From Verrucomicrobiota bacterium (lineage in GTDB: Bacteria > Chlamydiota > Chlamydiia > Chlamydiales > Rhabdochlamydiaceae): 41,017 nucleotides of DNA. The notes under the pieces were generated by a model that did not search any database, had not been told where the DNA came from, and saw only the letters and a program-made list of their open reading frames with translations. The translations under genes and the position numbers were made by a program. This document shows, one piece after another, positions 7,404 to 13,427 of the stretch (within the stretch, counting starts at the first letter, position 1; every line of letters begins with the position of its first letter). The stretch spans positions 2,870 through 43,886 of the forward strand of contig JAFEGK010000012.1 in assembly GCA_018239985.1 (NCBI GenBank). The letters run 5' to 3'.

Positions 7404-9406
7404 TGTCTTCACAAGTCACCTCATCCGTTGAGCTCAAAACTTTAGAAGCGATGTATCTTACTCGGTTTCTCGATGAGAAAATGACGAAACTCGCAAGGCA
7501 AAACAAAGGGGGAACTTTTCACCTCTCGAGTTTGGGCCATGAGATGATCGGTACTATGTGTGGCCTCGCCCTTAAAGCCGGTCACGATTGGGGACTTCCT
7601 TATTATCGGGATCGTCCGTTTGCTGTCGGGTTTGGAGTCGATCTCAAAGAGATGATTGCTGCCTTTCTAGCGCGCGAAATACCGACCCATTCTGGCGGCC
7701 GGATGATGCCTGAGCATTTCACCCATAAAACGATGCATATTCCCTGCCAATCGAGTGTAGTGGGATCGCAATATCTGCAAGCGGTAGGGGTTGCCAAAGG
7801 AGTTCAACTCGCTGGGCGCGATCAGATCGTTTACGTCTCAGGTGGCGACGGCTCAACATCGCAGGGCGATTTTCATGAAGCGCTGAATTTTGCCTCGATC
7901 CACCAGTTGAAAATCATTTTTGTCGTCCAAGACAATGGCTGGGCGATTTCAGTTCCAGTGCGGGAGCAGACAGCAGGCGGCACGATTGCCAAGATGGCTC
8001 GCGGCTACGAAGGACTCGATGTCCACGAGATCGACGGGTGCGATTTTGAGCAGATTTCCTCTGCACTGAGCAGCGCAGTCAAAAAGAGTGGCCCAAGCCT
8101 AATCGTCGCAAAAATCCCACGAATCGGGCCCCACAGTAGTAGCGATGATCCAAAGAAATATAAAAACGAGCAGATGCAATTAGAAGACAAAATGCTCGAT
8201 CCGATCCCCCGTTTTGAAGATTGGTTACAAGAGACGGGAATCGTTTCCAAAGAAGAGATGGAGACTTTGCGTGCTGAATGCTTCAACCGCGTTGAAGTGG
8301 CCGCTGAAGAGGCTGATCTAGAAGCCCATCCAGACAAAGAATCTCATGCGACAAAAGTCTTTCAAGAAGTTCCTAAAGTGGATTTCCCCGACAAAGAAGT
8401 TGCCGATACCTCTGAAGCGGTCGTAATGGTCGACGCTCTGAATGAAGCGCTACGAGAAGAAATGGAGCGCGATCCTGGGATCGTCGTCTTCGGCCAAGAC
8501 GTGGCCCGCGGCAAAGGAGGGGTCTTCGGAGTGACCCGCGAGCTAACCGCACTCTTTGGCGAAAAGCGGTGCTTCAATACTCCCCTTGCTGAATCGACGA
8601 TCATGGGCCTTTCACTGGGGATATCCCTCGTCGAGCCCCTTAAACCAGTCGCAGAAATTCAATTTGCCGATTACATCTGGACTGGCATTAATCAACTTTT
8701 CAATGAAATTGCCTCCTATTATTACCGCTCGAACGGCCAGTGGAATTGCCCGGTTGTGATCCGGATGCCCTATGGTGGGTACATTCAAGGGGGGCCATAC
8801 CACTCCCAAAGCATCGAGGCTTTCCTTGCCCATTGTCCAGGATTAAAAGTGGTCATCCCGAGCAATGCTGCCGATGCCAAACGACTTCTAAAAGCCTCGA
8901 TCCGCGACCCTAATCCAGTCATTTTCCTTGAGCATAAGGGGCTCTATCGACAGCGAGTGTTCTGCGCACGCCGCTCGCCAGGCAAAGATGAGATCATTCC
9001 TCTTGGAAAAGCTAACATCGTCCGTGAAGGGACCGATGTGACCCTCGTCGGCTATGGGATGATGATCTTCATGGCTTCCGAAGTAGCTGAAAAACTCTCT
9101 CGCGAAGGGATTAGCGTTGAAATCATCGATCTACGAACCGTCGTCCCTCTCGATGAAGAGGCGATTGCCAAATCGGTCCGTAAGACAGGCAAACTTGTCA
9201 TCGCACACGAAGCGCCAAGCAATTGCGGATTTGGTGCTGAGATTGCTGCCCGCATCTGTGAAAAGCATTTTGCCTATCTCGATGCTCCGATTGTCCGTGT
9301 GACAGGTGCCGACTGTCCAGTTCCGTATAGCAAGATTCTAGAGGATGAAGTGCTGCCGCAAACTCACGATTTAGAGCGGGCGCTGCGCGATTTAGCCCTC
9401 TTTTGA
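7403..9406 (+). CDS. pdhA_B: 2-oxo acid dehydrogenase E1, alpha and beta subunits fused
   Basis: A 667-residue cytosolic thiamine-diphosphate enzyme performing oxidative decarboxylation of pyruvate or branched-chain 2-oxo acids within a dehydrogenase complex. Residues about 1-320 are E1-alpha with the ThDP motif GDG (148-150) ending at N178; residues about 335-667 are E1-beta with FGQDVARGKGGVFGVTREL, TPLAES and the C-terminal transketolase-type domain. Separate alpha and beta subunits are usual in bacteria; the fusion is known in chlamydiae (CT340, as I recall). The start is GTG overlapping the previous stop, with AAGGAG (7387-7392) ten bases upstream. No E2 or E3 gene is in the window. Pyruvate versus 2-oxoisovalerate cannot be decided by eye. 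Confidence 0.9.
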   Translation: MSSQVTSSVELKTLEAMYLTRFLDEKMTKLARQNKGGTFHLSSLGHEMIGTMCGLALKAGHDWGLPYYRDRPFAVGFGVDLKEMIAAFLAREIPTHSGGRMMPEHFTHKTMHIPCQSSVVGSQYLQAVGVAKGVQLAGRDQIVYVSGGDGSTSQGDFHEALNFASIHQLKIIFVVQDNGWAISVPVREQTAGGTIAKMARGYEGLDVHEIDGCDFEQISSALSSAVKKSGPSLIVAKIPRIGPHSSSDDPKKYKNEQMQLEDKMLDPIPRFEDWLQETGIVSKEEMETLRAECFNRVEVAAEEADLEAHPDKESHATKVFQEVPKVDFPDKEVADTSEAVVMVDALNEALREEMERDPGIVVFGQDVARGKGGVFGVTRELTALFGEKRCFNTPLAESTIMGLSLGISLVEPLKPVAEIQFADYIWTGINQLFNEIASYYYRSNGQWNCPVVIRMPYGGYIQGGPYHSQSIEAFLAHCPGLKVVIPSNAADAKRLLKASIRDPNPVIFLEHKGLYRQRVFCARRSPGKDEIIPLGKANIVREGTDVTLVGYGMMIFMASEVAEKLSREGISVEIIDLRTVVPLDEEAIAKSVRKTGKLVIAHEAPSNCGFGAEIAARICEKHFAYLDAPIVRVTGADCPVPYSKILEDEVLPQTHDLERALRDLALF

Positions 9407-9666
9407 TTAGGTTGCGCACGTGCATATTCGACAACCTTTCTTTCTATTGCCTCTTTCTTAAGAGTTTCGAAAGCTTTTTTTCGATTGTCCATTTCAAGCA
9501 TTGCTTGACGATGCATGAGACGAGCTAGCAGACTCTCCTGTGTTTTTTCAAGAGCTTCTATCTCATTTGTAAAATGATGATTCATTTTTGCAGCCTTTAA
9601 TGCTTCTGAAATAGTAATCAGTTCATTCAACGTGACATCAATATCTGCCAATACTTCGTCTCTCAT
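9364..9666 (-). CDS. Small coiled-coil protein with basic tail
   Basis: A 100-residue protein, unrecognised. Its sequence is almost entirely predicted helix: heptad-like Leu/Ile from residues about 5-50 and a charged helix through KKAFETLKKEAIERKVVEYA, then an Arg/Lys/Ser-rich tail (KRAKSRSARSKS). The 3' end overlaps the convergent E1 fusion by 43 bases, and the gene is divergent from the yycJ-like gene. Codon-like composition in the non-overlapping part, an ATG start and plausible protein chemistry support a real gene, but no clear ribosome-binding site is visible. Confidence 0.6.
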   Translation of the reverse strand: MRDEVLADIDVTLNELITISEALKAAKMNHHFTNEIEALEKTQESLLARLMHRQAMLEMDNRKKAFETLKKEAIERKVVEYARAQPNQKRAKSRSARSKS

Positions 9667-9772
9667 AATTCAACTTATATGAAATTAATTTTCATCGTGT
9701 CAAATAAAAAATGTCTTGCACTCTTTTTAAAGAACTGTTACAAAGTTTGAATTATTAGTTTAGAGTGTATTC

Positions 9773-10546
9773 ATGAAAGGATTTTGTCCCCTAGCATCAG
9801 GCTCGAAAGGGAACGCAATTTTTGTTGGAACAGAACAAACAAAAGTAGTTATTGATGCTGGAATTTCTGCCCGTCAGTTAGAAAAAAGGCTGGCTGAAAT
9901 CAACGTTGACCTTTCCGATATCGATGCCATTGTTGTGACACATGAACACACCGACCACATCAACGGCCTTGCGACCCTGGGCTGCAAAATGGGCTTCCCG
10001 GTCTTTGCGAACAGTGACACCGCCCGTGCCATCTACGAAATCCTCGGCGACGCTCCCAAATTTAAGATCTTTTCTACTGGTGAGAAGTTTGAATTTGGCG
10101 ACCTCGAATTCGACCCATTTAGTATCCAGCATGACGCCGCCGACCCAGTCGGCTTTATTATCCGTATGGGAATGACAAAAATCGGAGTTTGTGCTGATTT
10201 GGGATTTGCATCTTCATTAGTAACAAGTAAATTACAAAATTGTGACTATCTTTATTTAGAGGCGAACCATCAAGTATCGATGGTTCATTCAAGTACCCGC
10301 CCTGCCGTTTACAAACAGCGGGTGCTTGGTCGCTTGGGCCATCTCTCGAATGATCAGTGTGCCGAGCTTCTGAAAGAAATCATGCATCCGAAGCTAAAAC
10401 ACCTTTACCTCGCCCACCTCTCGAGCGAGTGCAACACCCCTGAAGTCGCCAAAATGGTCATCTCATCGATGCTCGAAGAATTAGATGCCCATGTCGAGGT
10501 GTCGATCGCCCATCAAGATACTGTTAGCTACGCCTTAAAGCTTTAG
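9773..10546 (+). CDS. yycJ: MBL-fold metallohydrolase, YycJ/WalJ type
   Basis: A 257-residue cytosolic metallo-beta-lactamase-fold hydrolase. The metal motif VTHEHTDHINGL is at residues about 55-66 and the second metal site is within LYLEANHQ and LAHLSSECNTPE. The N-terminus FCPLASGSKGNAIFVGT is typical of the YycJ/WalJ family, linked in other bacteria to DNA repair and cell-wall coordination and possibly a 5'-3' exonuclease. In C. trachomatis a homologue stands beside ftsK (CT738/CT739, from memory); here repeats and a DUF378 gene separate them. Length is normal. Confidence 0.88.
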   Translation: MKGFCPLASGSKGNAIFVGTEQTKVVIDAGISARQLEKRLAEINVDLSDIDAIVVTHEHTDHINGLATLGCKMGFPVFANSDTARAIYEILGDAPKFKIFSTGEKFEFGDLEFDPFSIQHDAADPVGFIIRMGMTKIGVCADLGFASSLVTSKLQNCDYLYLEANHQVSMVHSSTRPAVYKQRVLGRLGHLSNDQCAELLKEIMHPKLKHLYLAHLSSECNTPEVAKMVISSMLEELDAHVEVSIAHQDTVSYALKL

Positions 10547-10557
10547 TGCGGTTCTTG

Positions 10558-10578
10558 CACAGTGAATCGAGCACTGTG
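10558..10578 (+). terminator. Short hairpin after the yycJ-like gene
   Basis: CACAGTG pairs exactly with CACTGTG over a 7-base loop, starting 12 bases after the stop codon. No U-run follows, so it is only a weak candidate terminator. Confidence 0.3.
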
Positions 10579-10601
10579 GGTAAGAAATGGTTTTGCTAGA
10601 G

Positions 10602-10772
10602 TATACCGAAACAACCTGAAGAATCGGTTTTTGGCTGCGACGGCATCCTAGATTTCGAATATGCCTGCATCGCTCAACCTATTCAGGTTGAGCTGCTTCG
10701 TCGCCGCTGCGCTGATTCAAACTCTAGGCGCCGGCTTTGCGAAAAACCGATTCTTCAGGTTGTTTCGGTATA
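10602..10772. repeat. Foldback element, CCGAAACAACC family, copy 1
   Basis: A 171 bp inverted repeat. The outer 31 bp pair without mismatch (TATACCGAAACAACCTGAAG... with the reverse complement ending at 10772). The inner arms pair imperfectly around a central CTCAACCT-ATTC-AGGTTGAG hairpin (10673-10692). A second copy of identical length lies at 11783-11953 with about eight differences, and a broken end lies at 23440-23471. TATA flanks both ends, consistent with a TA or TATA target duplication. No coding capacity. Confidence 0.9.
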
Positions 10773-11137
10773 AAAGTCTAGACACTTATTATGCTTAATA
10801 AATGCAACCAATTTAGTCATTTCTTTATGAAGATCATCCAATTGCCTAAGAGACTGTCCACAAACCCAGGTTTCGCCAATTTTCGGGATTATTTTGGCCG
10901 ATTTTCGATTCAAATTTTGGGGGTCATATTCGAAGAGTGATATTACCCCCAAAATTTGAATCGAAAATCGGCTCAAAAGAACCCGAAAATTCGCTGAAAC
11001 TGAGTTTGTGGACAGTCTCTAATGATTTGATAGTCTTTATATCCATAATAGAGCATTAAGCAACCTCCTACTCCTACTACTCCTCCTAGAAGTATTTTTT
11101 TAAGTCTGCCTTGATTTAGGGGTGAAAGTTGTCTCAT
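10755..11137 (-). pseudogene. Small membrane-protein gene interrupted by foldback elements
   Basis: Minus-strand reading from ATG at 11137 gives MRQLSPLNQGRLKKILLGG, a Gly-rich hydrophobic helix and LYYGYKDYQII up to 11023. The 170 bp element at 10850-11019 follows. Removing it with one copy of the flanking TAA restores the frame exactly: ...DYQII joins RQLDDLHKEMTKLVAFIKH, a charged helical tail, at 10849. The present stop codon (10755-10757) lies inside the next foldback element, so the original C-terminus is also displaced. The frame is open upstream of ATG (WAQYSSLAIGIIFTAG, hydrophobic) with no start codon, so the N-terminus may be lost too. I do not recognise the family. Confidence 0.65.
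10850..11019. repeat. Full-length GAGACTGTCC foldback element with TAA duplication
   Basis: A 170 bp near-perfect palindrome from GAGACTGTCCACAAAC to GTTTGTGGACAGTCTC. TAA stands directly on both sides (10847-10849 and 11020-11022). Its centre holds a GGGGGT...ACCCCC hairpin whose loop resembles that of the element at 11687-11757. Termini of this general kind and a 3-bp TNA-type duplication are reminiscent of IS5-group elements, so it may be a non-autonomous derivative; no transposase is in the window. Other copies or pieces are at 1-47, 5487-5503, 40777-40788 and 40872-40978. Confidence 0.9.
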
Positions 11138-11173
11138 GCCAGCGGTAAAAATGATCCCAATAGCGAGTGAACT

Positions 11174-11222
11174 ATACTGCGCCCACCTTACTTCCTCACG
11201 AATTGCAGGATCTGGGCAGTAT
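11174..11222. repeat. Short palindromic fragment shared with the 11953 element
   Basis: ATACTGCGCCCA pairs with TGGGCAGTAT (two-base bulge). The reverse complement (CCTGCAATTCGTGAGG and flanks) recurs with few changes inside the element at 11953-12110. It lies between the broken gene and the DUF378 promoter. Confidence 0.6.
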
Positions 11223-11248
11223 GAAGATAAAAAATTGAAAAACTATTT

Positions 11249-11277
11249 ATGACAAAAAATTAACTTTATTCTATACG
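11249..11277 (+). promoter_or_regulatory. Candidate promoter for the DUF378 gene
   Basis: ATGACA (11249-11254), 17 bases, TATACG (11272-11277); five and four of six consensus matches. The start codon is 66 bases downstream, preceded by a strong AGGAG site (11334-11338). Confidence 0.4.
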
Positions 11278-11343
11278 TAAGGTGATCGATCGAATGATAA
11301 GGAATCGATTAAGTTTGAGAAATTTTAGCATCTAGGAGAAAAG

Positions 11344-11547
11344 ATGAAAAGTTTAGATGTAATTGCTGCAGTTTTACTTGTTATTGGTGGCCTTAATTGG
11401 TTATTAGTCGGAGCTTTCAATTTTGATCTTGTAAAATTTATTTTTGGAATGGCCCCTGTTCTGGTAAGAGTAATTTATGTGGTTGTTGGGCTTGCTGCAA
11501 TCTACCAAATGGTCCAATGGAAAGCGATACGAAGCCGCTGGAAATAG
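11344..11547 (+). CDS. DUF378 family small membrane protein
   Basis: A 67-residue protein with two transmembrane helices (about 6-24 and 36-56) and the DUF378 hallmarks: LDVIAAVLLVIGGLNWLLVG, then FNFDLVKFIFG, then RVIYVVVGLAAIYQM. Members such as Bacillus YuzA are small membrane proteins of unknown function. AGGAG lies five bases before the ATG. It is the only apparently intact gene in the 1.5 kb repeat-rich stretch between 10547 and 12109 and is followed by a terminator-like hairpin. Confidence 0.85.
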   Translation: MKSLDVIAAVLLVIGGLNWLLVGAFNFDLVKFIFGMAPVLVRVIYVVVGLAAIYQMVQWKAIRSRWK

Positions 11548-11562
11548 TCCTAATCGAAGGCC

Positions 11563-11614
11563 GGCTTAATCTTGCTTGTACGAGCTGTCCTCTTTCAGAT
11601 TAAGAAGCCTTTTT
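11563..11614 (+). terminator. Probable intrinsic terminator after DUF378
   Basis: GGCTTAATCT pairs with AGATTAAG-AA-GCC (two-base bulge) across a 24-base loop and runs straight into TTTTT at 11610-11614. It begins 15 bases after the DUF378 stop codon. Confidence 0.5.
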
Positions 11615-11686
11615 ATCCTAAATAGCGTCGAAAAACATGGCCCTTTAGGGCGTGGTGTAAGGCGGTTTTTTTGAGGATTTTTTGGC

Positions 11687-11757
11687 AAATTTTCTCTTCC
11701 TTTGTTGGGGGTAATATACGTGGGTTGATATAACCCCCAACAAAGAAGAGAAAATTT
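11687..11757. repeat. Foldback element with CTCTTCCTTTGTTGGGGGT arms
   Basis: A 71 bp hairpin: AAATTTTCTCTTCCTTTG TTGGGGGT pairs with its complement at 11733-11757 with a single bulged base. The left flank (TTTTTTGAGGATTTTT) is also shared with a second, half-length copy at 40805-40871. No coding content. Confidence 0.8.
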
Positions 11758-11782
11758 TTTATATAACATTTTAAATACTATA

Positions 11783-11953
11783 TATACCGAAACAACCTGA
11801 AGAATCGGTTTTTGGCTGCGCCGGCATCCTGGATTTCGAATCCGCCTGCATCGCTCAACCTATTCAGGTTGAGCTGCTTCGTCGCCGCTGGGCTGATTCA
11901 AACTCCAGGCGCCAGCTTTGCCAAAAACCGATTCTTCAGGTTGTTTCGGTATA
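11783..11953. repeat. Foldback element, CCGAAACAACC family, copy 2
   Basis: 171 bp, the same length and orientation-free structure as 10602-10772 and about 95% identical by eye. An A-T pair in copy 1 (10650/10725) is a G-C pair here (11831/11906), and a G/G mismatch (10633/10741) is a G-C pair here (11814/11922), so pairing is preserved or improved. It directly abuts the next foldback element. Confidence 0.9.
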
Positions 11954-12110
11954 ACTCAAGTTGCCACCCTCTTTTTCTCTATGGAATAGCGAACTGCCCA
12001 GGTCCTGCAATTCGTGAGGTAGGAAGGTGGGCACACCTTCCTGACGAACGAAGTGCTGGAGGTGGGTAGTGCAGCTTTCATAGAGGAAATATGGGGTGGC
12101 AACTTGGGTT
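11953..12110. repeat. Foldback element with ACCCAAGTTGCC ends
   Basis: An imperfect 158 bp inverted repeat: AACTCAAGTTGCCACCC... pairs with ...GGGTGGCAACTTGGGTT, and the centre has AGGAAGGTG-GGCA-CACCTTCCT. The ends resemble those of the element at 5315-5470. The last T is shared with the TAA stop codon of the receiver-MBL gene (12110-12112). Its interior contains the sequence also found at 11174-11222. Confidence 0.75.
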
Positions 12111-13426
12111 TACAACATCAACTTCATGCCGTCGTAGGCCATTTGTGTATGGCAATGGAGCTGGCATTGCTGCAAAATGTCTCTTTGCAGCTGCAATTTT
12201 TCTAGAAGCATTTGATCAGTATGTTTGGGGTCGTGGTGGGTGACGATCCACTCGGTGATTTGGGCGTATTTACAGAGGATTGCGGCATTGGCGACCGATG
12301 AGTGGCCCCAACCGACTCTCTTTTCGTATTCTTCCTGAGTATATTGCGCTTCATGGATGAGCACATCGGTATTTTTGTAAAAGTCGATGAGGCTCTGCTG
12401 CGATTTGATGAGGGGATGGTCGGGGCCAAGATTATTGGGATTGCCATGGTAGCCTAGGAAGAGTTCATTGTCCGTCGCGTAGCCGTAGGTTTTGCCGGCG
12501 ATGTGGATTTTAAAGCAGAGGGTAGCGCCAGGGTGATAGGCATAGTGGCAATCGATTTTGATATTGCCGATCGAGACGCTATGGCCATCGCGCAGATCGT
12601 TAAATGACAACTTAGCTTTCATATCTTCGAGCCGAACGGGGAAGTAGTCGTAGGCTAGCATTTCAGTGAGGAGCTCTTTAGTCGATTTTTCAAAGCCAAC
12701 TGGGGTCCAGATCACGAGGTGGACATTGGGGTTATAGACTGGATCGAAAAAAGGGAAGCCGGTGATGTGATCCCAGTGGGTGTGGGATATGAAGAGATGG
12801 ATGGTTTTGTGCTTGGTCGTGTCGATGGCTTGTCCAAGGGGGAGGATGCCTGTTCCAGCGTCAAAAATGATTAGATCATCACCGTGGCGCACTTCTAGGC
12901 ACGAGGTGTTGCCTCCAAAGCGGTCGTAGTCGGCTCCGGAAACAGGATTTGAGCCCCGTGTGCCCCAAAAATGGAGGTATGAGTCGGGTTCGTGTGTTTT
13001 AGGATGATAGACTTCGTGTTCCGCAGTTGGGGGGGGCGAAGGAAGGGGATCGGGAAGTAGGTTTCCTTCAAAGAAGCGGTTGAAGAGTATATAGAGAAAG
13101 GGGATCTCGAAGGGTTTGACGAGGAAATAATCGGCTCCCGCTTGGAGAGCGGCATGGCAATTTTGGATCATCGAATTGGGTGAGGCGATGATCACACCGA
13201 TCCCTTCGGTTTTGGGATTACTCCGGATCCGTTTGAGAAGTTCGATTCCATGCATGTGGGGGATCATCAAATCGATCATGACTAGATCGGGTTGAAACGT
13301 GGCCAGTTTTTTAAGCAACTCTTCGCCCGTATGGGCCTCTTCAAAGGTATAGTGTTCGCTCCCAGGGGCATTCCTTATTCTGTTTAGAAGTGCCGTATCT
13401 GGGTCGCCTATCAGAATTTTTTGCAT
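12110..13426 (-). CDS. Response-regulator receiver domain fused to an MBL-fold hydrolase
   Basis: A 438-residue, probably cytosolic protein. Residues 1-120 form a receiver domain with acidic pocket D8/D10, phospho-acceptor D52 (VMIDLMIP), S82 and K104 (LVKPF). A Pro-rich linker (about 125-134) leads to an MBL domain: FDAGTG, HTHWDH (215-220), YATDNELF and late His residues in GHSSVANA and THHDPKHTD. All switch and metal residues needed for activity are visible. The likely reading is a hydrolase controlled by phosphorylation; the substrate is unknown, though cyclic-nucleotide phosphodiesterase-like MBL enzymes are similar in outline. The start is ATG at 13426, four bases after the ftsK stop and preceded by GAGG. 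No histidine kinase is in the window. Confidence 0.88.
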   Translation of the reverse strand: MQKILIGDPDTALLNRIRNAPGSEHYTFEEAHTGEELLKKLATFQPDLVMIDLMIPHMHGIELLKRIRSNPKTEGIGVIIASPNSMIQNCHAALQAGADYFLVKPFEIPFLYILFNRFFEGNLLPDPLPSPPPTAEHEVYHPKTHEPDSYLHFWGTRGSNPVSGADYDRFGGNTSCLEVRHGDDLIIFDAGTGILPLGQAIDTTKHKTIHLFISHTHWDHITGFPFFDPVYNPNVHLVIWTPVGFEKSTKELLTEMLAYDYFPVRLEDMKAKLSFNDLRDGHSVSIGNIKIDCHYAYHPGATLCFKIHIAGKTYGYATDNELFLGYHGNPNNLGPDHPLIKSQQSLIDFYKNTDVLIHEAQYTQEEYEKRVGWGHSSVANAAILCKYAQITEWIVTHHDPKHTDQMLLEKLQLQRDILQQCQLHCHTQMAYDGMKLML

Positions 13427-13427
13427 G

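Noticed and set aside
10755-10976. 73-residue reading frame taken as an intact gene
   Set aside because: Two thirds of it is translation of the two foldback elements; only the middle segment belongs to a gene, now broken.
11812-12069. 85-residue plus-strand frame
   Set aside because: It is entirely inside the repeat elements at 11783-12110 and has no ribosome-binding site.
10547-12109. Transposase or integrase gene among the repeats
   Set aside because: No reading frame with DDE or recombinase features exists there; the elements are non-coding.
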